From the NCBI GenBank assembly GCA_046086225.1, contig JBJSXF010000032.1, forward strand, positions 1 to 14,458: a stretch of 14,458 bases of DNA, read 5' to 3'. This DNA is from JBJSXF01 sp046086225. Its GTDB lineage: Bacteria; Actinomycetota; Acidimicrobiia; IMCC26256; PALSA-610. Shown here in pieces: positions 1-6,121 of the stretch (positions within the stretch are counted from its first letter, which is position 1; each line of letters opens with the position of its first letter). A program made the position numbers and the translations under genes. The notes below the pieces were generated by a model. It worked only from the letters and a program-made list of their open reading frames with translations, was not told where the DNA came from and did no database searches.

Positions 1-342
1 ATCGACGAGATCCGTGAAGCCGCCGACGGCCAGGAGCCCTTCGCGTACTTCCTCACGGTGGGCACGGACGGCCGACCCCACGCCGTTGCGATCCGACCGA
101 CCTTCGCGTCCGACGCTCTCGTGTGCACGGTCGGGCGCACCTCGGCCGCCAACGCCGCGGCCCGACCCGCGGTCTCGCTCGTGTGGGCACCCGCCGCGCC
201 CGACGACTACTCGCTCATCGTCGATGGCACCGCGGAGGTCGACGGCACCACCGTCACGGTGCGGCCCACCGGCGCCGTGCGCCACCGCCCCGCCCCGGGC
301 GGCGGCAACGACTGCGTGCGCCTCGACCGGCCGGCGGACTGA
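1..342 (+). CDS. Pyridoxamine 5'-phosphate oxidase-like (split-barrel flavin/F420-binding) protein, 5' end missing
   Basis: The reading frame is open from the first base of the window to a TGA at 340-342, giving 113 visible residues; the start codon lies upstream of the window. The segment FAYFLTVGTDGRPHAVAIRP, followed by alternating strands (LVCTVGRTSAANAAARPAVSLVW, then YSLIVDGTAEVDG), follows the usual order of the split-barrel fold of PNPOx-like proteins: a strand with a TxGxDGRPH turn, then strands that contact FMN or F420. Members of this family are small flavin- or deazaflavin-binding proteins, often oxidoreductases. Whether this one binds FMN, F420 or haem, and its substrate, cannot be read from the sequence. 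It converges on the dioxygenase gene, and a strong hairpin lies between the two stops. Confidence 0.75.
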   Translation: MDEIREAADGQEPFAYFLTVGTDGRPHAVAIRPTFASDALVCTVGRTSAANAAARPAVSLVWAPAAPDDYSLIVDGTAEVDGTTVTVRPTGAVRHRPAPGGGNDCVRLDRPAD

Positions 343-351
343 CCGACCGTC

Positions 352-381
352 CCGTCGCCCGTCTGCCCCGTCGGGCGGCGG
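352..381. terminator. Bidirectional hairpin between convergent genes
   Basis: Bases 352-361 pair with 372-381 over ten consecutive pairs (nine Watson-Crick and one G-U on the plus transcript), leaving a 10-base loop. The stem starts nine bases after the TGA at 340-342 and abuts the stop codon of the opposite gene at 383-385, so it can end transcription from both sides. There is no T-run on either strand, which is usual for GC-rich actinobacteria. Confidence 0.65.
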
Positions 382-382
382 A

Positions 383-1267
383 TCAGGCCGGCGCGGCCCC
401 GCCGTGGTCGCCGACCATCGACCGGGCACCGCGGGCCTCGGCGTCTCGGTAGGCGGTCTCGGCCATCCGGGCCCCGAACACGACCTCGCCCGGGCTGCGC
501 CCGTCAATGTGGCCCATGATCCCCTTGTAGAGCCGGTAGCCGAGGAGCTCGAGCAGCCGGTCGGGGAACGCGGCCGCCACCTCGGGCGCGATGCCCAGGT
601 ACGGGTTCTGCTGCTGGCGCACGAAGCCCGCGCAGTACTGCACGTTCACCCCGCACCGCCACTCGTCGGCGGTCGCGTTGGCGCCCCCGCCGTGCCACAG
701 CGAGCCGTGCAGCACCATCACCGAGCCGGCGGGCGCCTCGAAGCACTCGATCTCGTGGCCGGCGAACGCACCCGGCTGATCGGGGGTGGCCGCGAAGCGG
801 TGCGAGCCCCGCACGAAACGCGTCGCCCCGTTTGCGGCGGTGAAGTCGGTGAACGCCCACAGCGTGGTGACCACCATCGGCGGGTGGGGCCGGGGCAGAT
901 GGCGCGACATCACCGCGTCGTCGCCGTGGAGCGGCTGAGCCCGCTCGCCCGGCCCGATGTCCATCGCGGTCATGCCCGAGAGCAGCAGCCCGCGATCGAG
1001 CATCCCCTCGGCGATCGGGAGCACCGCGGGGTGCACGGGGAGCGCGGCGAACACCGGGTCCTTGACGAGCAGGTTGTACATCCGCTTGGTGGCGATGCCC
1101 TCGGCCTGGGTGCCCTTGGGCTGCACGTCGAGGTCGATCTCGATCCGGCGGATCGCGTCGCGGACCGCGGCGACGAGGTCGGGTTCGATCACCCCCTCGA
1201 GGATCGTGAAGCCGTCGGCGTCCACCCGGGCGAGGTGATCGTCGACGGTCGCGGTAGACGTTCCCAT
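383..1267 (-). CDS. Phytanoyl-CoA dioxygenase (PhyH) family protein
   Basis: A 294-residue protein of the Fe(II)/2-oxoglutarate-dependent oxygenase superfamily. Such enzymes hydroxylate a small-molecule substrate while decarboxylating 2-oxoglutarate. The metal triad is visible: LHGDD supplies H114 and D116, and VLHGSLWHGGGAN supplies the distal histidine (H192, with H187 also nearby). R204 in EWRCGVNV is placed like the arginine that binds the 2-oxoglutarate carboxylate. ATRFVRGSHRF (148-158) is the typical PhyH strand and turn before the distal histidine. The ATG at 1267 is preferred over an in-frame upstream start at 1303, because the longer form would overlap the divergent acetyltransferase gene and 1267 has a well-spaced -10-like box 7 bases upstream. 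The family covers ectoine hydroxylases, halogenases and natural-product hydroxylases; the substrate cannot be told here. Confidence 0.85.
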   Translation of the reverse strand: MGTSTATVDDHLARVDADGFTILEGVIEPDLVAAVRDAIRRIEIDLDVQPKGTQAEGIATKRMYNLLVKDPVFAALPVHPAVLPIAEGMLDRGLLLSGMTAMDIGPGERAQPLHGDDAVMSRHLPRPHPPMVVTTLWAFTDFTAANGATRFVRGSHRFAATPDQPGAFAGHEIECFEAPAGSVMVLHGSLWHGGGANATADEWRCGVNVQYCAGFVRQQQNPYLGIAPEVAAAFPDRLLELLGYRLYKGIMGHIDGRSPGEVVFGARMAETAYRDAEARGARSMVGDHGGAAPA

Positions 1268-1285
1268 CCGTGACACGATCGCGGA
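1267..1285. promoter_or_regulatory. Compact divergent promoter with overlapping -10 boxes, also an imperfect inverted repeat
   Basis: Only 19 bases separate the dioxygenase ATG (1267) from the acetyltransferase GTG (1287). On the plus strand CACGAT (1274-1279) stands exactly 7 bases before the GTG; on the minus strand GATCGT (1280-1275) stands exactly 7 bases before the ATG. Both keep the A at position 2 and T at position 6 that matter most in bacterial -10 elements. The same stretch is an imperfect inverted repeat, TCCGTGA-N5-TCGCGGA, with one mismatch between arms. With no room for a leader, both genes are probably transcribed leaderless from these overlapping boxes. The inference is from spacing alone. 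Confidence 0.5.
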
Positions 1286-1286
1286 T

Positions 1287-1988
1287 GTGACGCCGCTCGA
1301 CAACCCGGTCTGGCACGCGCTCTTCGGGCCCCACGCCCACCTCGCCCTCGCCGAGGGGGCCGCCCGCCGCTACGACCCCGAGGTGGCGCGGTTCTGCGGC
1401 CTACCCGACGACCCCACCCGCGCCGACTGGACCGACCTGGCCCGGCTCCTCGGACCCGCCCCCGCCGGCTTCTTCGCAGTGGCCCCGCTCGCCCTCCCGA
1501 CCGACTGGACGGTGAACGCCGTCTCCGAGTCGGTGCAGATGGTCGCGACGAGGCCGATCGGCGCCGCCGACCCCGCGCTCGTCACGCTCGGCGCCGACGA
1601 CGCGCCCATGATGCTCGATCTCGTGCGCCGGACCGAGCCCGGCCCGTTCCTCGCCCGCACCCACGAGCTCGGCACCTACCTCGGCGTGCGCACCGACGGC
1701 AGGCTCGTCGCGATGGCCGGCGAGCGGATGCGCTTCCCCGGCCACACCGAGATCAGCGCGGTGTGCACCGACCCCGACCACCGCAACCGGGGCCTCGCCC
1801 GCCGCCTCGTGCGCGCGGTCGCGGCCGGCATCGAAGCCCGGGGCGAGACGCCGATGCTGCACGCCCGGGCGACCAACGCGCCCGCGATCGCGCTCTACGA
1901 GTCGCTCGACTTCGAGCTCCGGACCCGGTTCGACGTGATCATCGCGAGACCGCCCGAAATCCCCGCAACCGCCCGTCGGCCTGCGTAG
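1287..1988 (+). CDS. GNAT family N-acetyltransferase
   Basis: A 233-residue protein with a C-terminal GNAT domain of the FR47-like type. The acetyl-CoA pyrophosphate-binding loop is HRNRGLARRLV (165-175, fitting R/Q-x-x-G-x-G/A), preceded by the strand ISAVCTDPD (156-164). It is followed by HARATNAPAIALYESLDFE (192-210), the usual GNAT motif B with N197 and Y204. The first 90 residues open with DNPVWHALFGPHAHLA, a stretch I recall from other actinobacterial GNAT proteins; it probably forms a degenerate second GNAT-like half. The acceptor substrate is unknown. The start is GTG at 1287, with no Shine-Dalgarno sequence but a -10-like CACGAT 7 bases upstream, suggesting a leaderless mRNA. It runs toward the CorA gene, 10 bases away. 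Confidence 0.85.
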   Translation: MTPLDNPVWHALFGPHAHLALAEGAARRYDPEVARFCGLPDDPTRADWTDLARLLGPAPAGFFAVAPLALPTDWTVNAVSESVQMVATRPIGAADPALVTLGADDAPMMLDLVRRTEPGPFLARTHELGTYLGVRTDGRLVAMAGERMRFPGHTEISAVCTDPDHRNRGLARRLVRAVAAGIEARGETPMLHARATNAPAIALYESLDFELRTRFDVIIARPPEIPATARRPA

Positions 1989-1991
1989 CCT
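1986..1991 (+). promoter_or_regulatory. TAGCCT -10 box for the CorA gene, overlapping the preceding stop
   Basis: TAGCCT fits the actinobacterial TANNNT -10 consensus and ends 7 bases before the GTG at 1999, the spacing expected for a leaderless transcript. Its first three bases are also the TAG stop codon of the acetyltransferase gene. No -35 is obvious. It implies the transporter can be transcribed on its own even though it is only 10 bases downstream of the preceding gene. Confidence 0.45.
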
Positions 1992-1998
1992 CGCCCCC

Positions 1999-2907
1999 GT
2001 GTCGGCGGCCCGGTGGATCGATCTCTGGACCCCGGACGAAGCGGCGCTGCGGGCGGCGCTCCCGCCCGGCACACACGACATCACCGTCGCCCGGCTCCTG
2101 AGGCCGATCGACACCGAGATGCCCCCGCGCCCCCGACTCGAGGCCCGGGACGGATACGTCTTCGGCATCCTCGTCGCCCCCGGCATCGACGGCCGCCAGG
2201 GCTCGCTCGAGGAGATCGGGGTGATCATCACGGCCGACACGATCATCACCGTGCACAAGACGCCCCGGACATCGGGATCGCTGACGTTCGACGCCGCCGT
2301 CGCCACGGCCGCCCGGGGCGGAACCGCCACCGGACTCTGCCTCTACACGGTCGTCGACGAGATCGCCGAGCGCTTCCTCGCCGTCATCGACCGCTTCGAG
2401 GAGGAGATCGACGAGCTCGAGGACCACATCACGGAGTGGCCGTCGGCCGTCGTGCGGTCCCGCATCTCCGAGACCCGCCACGACATCCTTCACGTGCGAC
2501 GGATCCTCACCCCGACGCGTGACGCCGCCCGCAGCGTCCTCGACGGCCGGGTCGATCCCGAAGGTCCGAACGAGTTATTCCCCCGCGAGGCCGAGCTCCA
2601 CTTCGCCGACGCGTACGACAAGCTGCTCCGCGCGACCGACGCGCTCGACCTCACCCGCGACCTCCTCGCCGGCGTGCGCGACTTCCACCAGGCCGAGATG
2701 GCCAACGAGCAGAACGAGGTCACCAAGCGCCTCACGGCGGTCGCCTCGATCCTCCTCGTACCGACCTTCATCGTGGGTCTCTACGGTCAGAACTTCCGCA
2801 CGATCCCCGAGTACCAATGGCGCTTCGGCTACCTCTGGTCGTGGTTCCTCATCGTGGCGTCGACCGTCGGTCAGGTCTGGTATTTCCGCCGTCGGCGCTG
2901 GCTCTGA
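1999..2907 (+). CDS. corA: CorA-family divalent metal ion transporter
   Basis: A 302-residue protein with the CorA layout: a soluble alpha/beta N-terminal domain (about 1-125), long charged helices (about 125-245, including AVIDRFEEEIDELEDHI, which starts the stalk), and two C-terminal membrane helices at about 245-262 and 277-296. It ends in the basic tail YFRRRRWL expected on the cytoplasmic side. CorA proteins are homopentameric channels that admit Mg2+ (or Co2+/Ni2+) across the cytoplasmic membrane. The signature after the first membrane helix reads YGQNF (262-266), so the near-universal GMN is GQN here, and the loop that is usually MPEL reads IPEY (269-272). The start is GTG at 1999, because the TAGCCT box sits 7 bases upstream and no Shine-Dalgarno sequence is present. 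The ion is not determinable from sequence; Mg2+ is the default. Confidence 0.88.
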   Translation: MSAARWIDLWTPDEAALRAALPPGTHDITVARLLRPIDTEMPPRPRLEARDGYVFGILVAPGIDGRQGSLEEIGVIITADTIITVHKTPRTSGSLTFDAAVATAARGGTATGLCLYTVVDEIAERFLAVIDRFEEEIDELEDHITEWPSAVVRSRISETRHDILHVRRILTPTRDAARSVLDGRVDPEGPNELFPREAELHFADAYDKLLRATDALDLTRDLLAGVRDFHQAEMANEQNEVTKRLTAVASILLVPTFIVGLYGQNFRTIPEYQWRFGYLWSWFLIVASTVGQVWYFRRRRWL

Positions 2908-2959
2908 CCGGGCCCCGACCGCCCCACCCGGCTCGTTTCCGCCCCGAGCGCCGAGGACG

Positions 2960-2965
2960 TAGGCT
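2960..2965 (+). promoter_or_regulatory. Candidate -10 box (TAGGCT) for the cold-shock gene
   Basis: TAGGCT fits the TANNNT consensus and is the best such hexamer in the 145-base gap between CorA and the cold-shock gene. A weak TTTCCG lies 18 bases upstream (2936-2941) where a -35 would be. Transcription from here would give a leader of roughly 80 bases. Confidence 0.35.
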
Positions 2966-2974
2966 CCCGGCAAC

Positions 2975-3033
2975 CGTCCGGGGCATGGGCCCCGGGTGGC
3001 GGATCCGGGGCGACCCGGGCAGCACACCGGACG
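2975..3033 (+). promoter_or_regulatory. Foldable 5' leader of the cold-shock mRNA
   Basis: Bases 2975-2981 (CGTCCGG) are a perfect complement of 3027-3033 (CCGGACG), and inside them 2991-2997 (CCCGGGT) is a perfect complement of 3013-3019 (ACCCGGG), giving two nested stems. The loop also holds the palindrome CGGATCCG (3000-3007). The purine tract AGAGAGAGAG follows this structure and precedes the TTG start. Structured leaders are known to control cold-shock genes in enterobacteria; a role here is inference, and GC-rich DNA forms such stems easily by chance. Confidence 0.35.
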
Positions 3034-3052
3034 TAAGAGAGAGAGAACTGCG

Positions 3053-3253
3053 TTGCCGACAGGAACCGTGAAATTCTTCAAGGCCGACAAGGGCTTCGGA
3101 TTCATCTCGCGTGACGGGGAGAAGGACATCTTCGTCCACCACTCCCAGATCCAGATGGACGGATACCGCACGCTCGAGGAAGGTCAGACCGTCGAATTCG
3201 AGGTCGGTCAGGGCCGCAAGGGCGAAGAGGCCCAGAACGTTCGCCCGGTCTGA
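3053..3253 (+). CDS. Cold-shock domain protein (CspA family)
   Basis: A 66-residue single-domain OB-fold protein that binds single-stranded RNA and DNA and acts as an RNA chaperone. From the start it reads MPTGTVKFFKADKGFGFISR, with RNP1 at KGFGFI (13-18) and RNP2 at DIFVHH (25-30), and the length is standard for the family. The start must be the TTG at 3053: the domain begins at the next residues, and the only other upstream in-frame start (ATG at 2996) would add 19 residues drawn from the leader, with no similarity to the family. The region before the TTG holds a GA-rich tract rather than a clean GGAGG. The gene ends just before a perfect hairpin. Confidence 0.93.
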   Translation: MPTGTVKFFKADKGFGFISRDGEKDIFVHHSQIQMDGYRTLEEGQTVEFEVGQGRKGEEAQNVRPV

Positions 3254-3274
3254 TCGGACGAACATCCTGGTGTT

Positions 3275-3308
3275 CGGCGACGCCGGCCCCCACGGGCCGG
3301 CGTCGTCG
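3275..3308. terminator. Perfect bidirectional hairpin terminator
   Basis: Bases 3278-3289 are an exact complement of 3294-3305 (12 pairs) around a CCAC loop, and the stem extends to 16 pairs with one G-U (3275-3278 with 3305-3308). It starts 21 bases after the cold-shock stop and 32 bases before the stop of the convergent kinase-like gene, so it can serve both. No T-tract follows on either strand. Confidence 0.75.
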
Positions 3309-3340
3309 CGTCACGGCACCATCGGTCGCGACGGAACCGA

Positions 3341-5212
3341 TCAGTTCTCGTCGAACCCGGCGTGCTCGCGAGCCCGGTCGGCGGCCGCCCGGAACGCATC
3401 GAAGTAGTCGGAGCGCTCCTCGCCCGTCTCGGCGCCGGCCTCGTCCTCGGCCGCGCCGTTCGCACCCTCACCCCACGAGACGCCCGAACCGGGAACCCGG
3501 CTTCCGCTCGCTGCGGTCAAAGCCCGGCCGCGCTTGCCCGCCCGACCGGGGAGCAGATCGGCGCTGACGTCGGGGATCACCCACTGCGAAGGATCGAGCG
3601 ACGCCACCGAGTCGCCCGGACCGGAGCCCAGGAGATCGAACGGTGCCGGGGTCGACCGGGCCGGCGCGGGATCGGCCGCAGGATCGGCCGCGAGCACGGA
3701 GGCCGACGCCGCCGGAACGGGTCCCGAAGACGACGCCCCGGAATCGGGCCTGGGCATCGACGGCATCGACGGCATCGACGGCGGGGCGACCGCGTGCAGA
3801 TCGGCGAACGAGCCGAGTCCGAGGTTCGGGCGGGGAGCCTGACCACCGGCCATCGCCGCCGTTACTTCTTCGGCCGGGTGGCCGTTCGGCGCCGACGGCA
3901 TCGCAGCCGCCGGAGCAACCGGGGCGACAACGGGGCGGTCAGGGCGCTCCGGGAGCTCGGTCGGGGGCCCCTCGATGCGGGTCGACGGCAACGCTTCGGG
4001 CGCGTCCGCGGCGACATCGACGCCCGCCGGGACGGGAATCGGTGCCGGCGTCGGGCGGACGACCGGGCGAGTGTCGAGCACTCGGTGCGCGGGGACGCCG
4101 ACGAGCGCGGCGCACCCGCCGCCCCGGGCCGGCGCGAGCTCGACGCGGAGGTCGTAGGTCGCGGCCAGACGTGAGATGACCTCGAAGCCGAGGCCGCCGG
4201 CGGCGGCGGCTCGCCCGGCGAGCCGGTCGTTGATCCGGGATCGGGTCTCGGGGGGGAGCCCCGGCCCCCGGTCGACGACCGCCAGGGCGTAGCCGCCCCG
4301 CTCCGAGCGACCGAAGACCTCGACCGGCTCCGGAGCCTGCGAGGCCTGCAGCGCGTTCTCGGTCAGCTCGGCCACGATGTCGGCGATCGCGGCGGCAACC
4401 GGCGCATCGATCATCGCCGGATCGAGCGGCCGAACGCGCACCCGGTCGGCGCCGTCGAGTGATTCGAGCGCCTCGTCGACGGCGACCGCGAGGTCCATCG
4501 GGCCACGGCGAACCGGTGCGGGAGCCGCACCGGCCAGCACGACGAGGGCGTCGCCGTTCCGGCGAACCCGCGTCGCCAGACGCCGCAGCTCCGCGACGAG
4601 CGTCGCGTCGAGCGGCCGACCGTCGAGCGCGGCGAGCTGCTCCGACACGGCGGCGAGGGCCCGCTGGGCGAGACCGGCCACCTGCTCGGAGCCGACCGTG
4701 TCGGGCGAGGTGAGATCGGCGAACACGGCCGGACGGCTGTCGGTGGCGACGGCCGGCGCCGAGACCACCGGGATGTCGGCCGGAGCATCGACCGGCCGGG
4801 GCAATGCGACCTCGCCAACGGTCGCGTCGGGAGCGACGGTCGGTGCCGCGGTCCGAGTGGGGCGCTCCGATTGCTCCGCCGACTTCTTCGACTGCTTCGC
4901 CGTCTTCGCCTCGATCTTCGCCGCCTTCGCCTCGGCTTGCGCTTCCTTCGCCGCTGCCTGCTCGGCCTTCGCGGCAGCCCGCCGCTCACCGCGCCCCGGC
5001 TTCGCCGTCGTCGCAGCCGCTGGACGACCCCGGCGCACGACGAGCAGGATGGCAAAGAGGGCGACGCCGGTCGCCCCACCCCAGATCTGCACCTGCCCGG
5101 TCTCGTCCGTCGTGAGCGCGAGCGCGACGCGGAAGGCGCAGTAGGCCGCCCCCGCGCCAAGCACCATGACGGGAACCGCGCTCCGCCTCGAACCGCTCGT
5201 CTTCGCAGCCAC
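3341..5212 (-). CDS. Orphan membrane-anchored histidine-kinase-like ATPase, phospho-acceptor His not found
   Basis: A protein of 623 residues from the GTG at 5212. Two membrane helices (about 12-34 and 44-60) are joined by a loop of only about ten residues, so there is no external sensor domain. A Lys/Ala/Glu-rich helix follows (about 74-118). Then comes a dimerisation-like region and a HATPase_c domain with N box ELTENA (282-287), G1 box DRGPGL (314-319) and G2 GGLGF (339-343). This domain resembles the nitrate/sulfonate-type sensor kinases found in streptomycete conservons, whose dimerisation helix usually carries a DH-LATR motif; here it reads LRRLATR (209-215). The C-terminal 250 residues are Pro/Ala-rich and probably disordered, ending in DYFDAFRAAADRAREHAGF. 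GTG at 5212 is chosen over ATG at 5218 because GGAGG lies 7 bases before the GTG but only 1 before the ATG. No response regulator or roadblock gene is nearby. Confidence 0.75.
   Translation of the reverse strand: MAAKTSGSRRSAVPVMVLGAGAAYCAFRVALALTTDETGQVQIWGGATGVALFAILLVVRRGRPAAATTAKPGRGERRAAAKAEQAAAKEAQAEAKAAKIEAKTAKQSKKSAEQSERPTRTAAPTVAPDATVGEVALPRPVDAPADIPVVSAPAVATDSRPAVFADLTSPDTVGSEQVAGLAQRALAAVSEQLAALDGRPLDATLVAELRRLATRVRRNGDALVVLAGAAPAPVRRGPMDLAVAVDEALESLDGADRVRVRPLDPAMIDAPVAAAIADIVAELTENALQASQAPEPVEVFGRSERGGYALAVVDRGPGLPPETRSRINDRLAGRAAAAGGLGFEVISRLAATYDLRVELAPARGGGCAALVGVPAHRVLDTRPVVRPTPAPIPVPAGVDVAADAPEALPSTRIEGPPTELPERPDRPVVAPVAPAAAMPSAPNGHPAEEVTAAMAGGQAPRPNLGLGSFADLHAVAPPSMPSMPSMPRPDSGASSSGPVPAASASVLAADPAADPAPARSTPAPFDLLGSGPGDSVASLDPSQWVIPDVSADLLPGRAGKRGRALTAASGSRVPGSGVSWGEGANGAAEDEAGAETGEERSDYFDAFRAAADRAREHAGFDEN
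3753..3779. repeat. Three exact tandem copies of a 9-base unit (GGCATCGAC)
   Basis: Three uninterrupted copies lie inside the kinase-like gene and, on its coding strand, encode the repeated tripeptide SMP (PSMPSMPSMP) in the disordered C-terminal region. Copy number can change without a frameshift, so length variation between strains is likely. Confidence 0.85.
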
Positions 5213-5218
5213 CTGCAT

Positions 5219-5225
5219 TCCTCCC
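5219..5225 (-). promoter_or_regulatory. Shine-Dalgarno site that decides the kinase-like gene start
   Basis: GGGAGGA on the minus strand. Its GGAGG core (5224-5220) is 7 bases from the GTG at 5212 and only 1 base from the ATG at 5218, so initiation at the GTG is favoured. Confidence 0.6.
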
Positions 5226-5302
5226 GTGTCCTCCCCGACTCCCTCTCTCTTCGGCCGATCCGGGGGCCGACCTGAGGGGATTGGTGCGGAAGTTCGGCCC
5301 GG

Positions 5303-5318
5303 GGCCCGGAACCGGGCC
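5303..5318 (-). terminator. Candidate hairpin after the ABC exporter operon
   Basis: GGCCCG and CGGGCC flank a GTTC tetraloop just after the last permease stop (5324-5326, minus). The stem is 6 pairs and GC-only, with no U-tract. It lies in a GC-rich run, so chance is a real alternative. Confidence 0.4.
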
Positions 5319-5323
5319 GGGGC

Positions 5324-6121
5324 TCAGGGCCCGAGCAGCACCCGGAGCCGACGGCCGGCCACCCGGACGCCGACCAGAGCCATCACGACGAGATAGGCGA
5401 CCTGGACCGGCACCGCCCAGCTCCACCGGCCGAGGGTGGCGGCCCGGACCAGCTCGACGCCCTGGACGAGCGGCGTGCAGCGCACGAGCAGCTCCAGCCC
5501 GTCGGGATAGCGGGAGAGGGGGAAGAACACGCCCGAGAAGAGGAACATCGGAATCGTGGCGAGCTGCACGAAGTCGAAGTCGATGAACGAGCGCATGTAG
5601 GTGGTGGCGGCCAGACCGACCGCCGCGAAGGCGACGGCCAGGAGCATGGCGGCGGGCAGGGCGAGCACCGCCCAGGGCGACCGGACATCGCCGAACAGCA
5701 CCATCGTCAGGAGGAAGGCCCCGGAGTAGACGGTTCCGGTCATGAGCGCCCAGGTGATCTCGCCCCGGGCCACGTCGACCGGCTCCATCGGCGTGGCGGT
5801 CACCGCGTCGTAGACGTGCTGGTACTTGAACTTGATGAAGAACCCGTACGTGGCGTCGAGCACCGCGCCGTTCATCGCGGCCGTGGCGAGCAGTCCGGGC
5901 GCGACGAACACCGAGTACGGCACGGCCGTGCCGGCCACCATCACGGCGCCGACGAGGCCGCCCACCCCGATACCGATCGAGCCGAGGAAGAGCACCGGCT
6001 CGAGGAAGCCGGAGCAGAACACCCACCAGGCGCGCCGGGTGACGAGGAGGTTGCGCTCGACGAGCCGGAACGCCCGCCGCGAGCCCGGGATCGGCACGAT
6101 CCGCACCGGCGCCCCACTCAT
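5324..6121 (-). CDS. ABC-2 type exporter permease (NodJ/DrrB-like), second of two
   Basis: A 265-residue membrane protein with about six hydrophobic segments. It carries the ABC-2/NodJ hallmarks: VFVAPGLLATAAMNGAVLDA (71-90), FKYQHVYDAVTATPMEPVDV (98-117), where P111 and the following residues form the conserved coupling region, and IPMFLFSGVFFPLSRYPDGL (190-209), then CTPLVQGVELVR (215-226). It is the membrane half that, with the other permease and the ATPase, moves an unknown small hydrophobic molecule, drug or glycan out of the cell. The ATG at 6121 overlaps the preceding permease's stop as ATGA, which implies translational coupling and settles the start against a longer in-frame possibility at 6277. 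A hairpin follows the stop. Confidence 0.87.
   Translation of the reverse strand: MSGAPVRIVPIPGSRRAFRLVERNLLVTRRAWWVFCSGFLEPVLFLGSIGIGVGGLVGAVMVAGTAVPYSVFVAPGLLATAAMNGAVLDATYGFFIKFKYQHVYDAVTATPMEPVDVARGEITWALMTGTVYSGAFLLTMVLFGDVRSPWAVLALPAAMLLAVAFAAVGLAATTYMRSFIDFDFVQLATIPMFLFSGVFFPLSRYPDGLELLVRCTPLVQGVELVRAATLGRWSWAVPVQVAYLVVMALVGVRVAGRRLRVLLGP

Noticed and set aside
14..1273. 419-residue plus-strand reading frame over the dioxygenase gene
   Set aside because: It is antisense to a clear PhyH-family gene and consists of Arg/Pro/His-rich residues typical of a shadow frame in GC-rich DNA.
2906..2932. Possible hairpin after CorA (CCGGG at 2908-2912 with CCCGG at 2927-2931)
   Set aside because: Only a 5-pair stem with a 14-base loop; not strong enough to call a terminator in GC-rich DNA.
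4377..5144. 255-residue plus-strand frame antisense to the kinase-like gene
   Set aside because: Composition is Ala/Ser/Arg low complexity with no recognisable domain, and the opposite strand has HATPase motifs.
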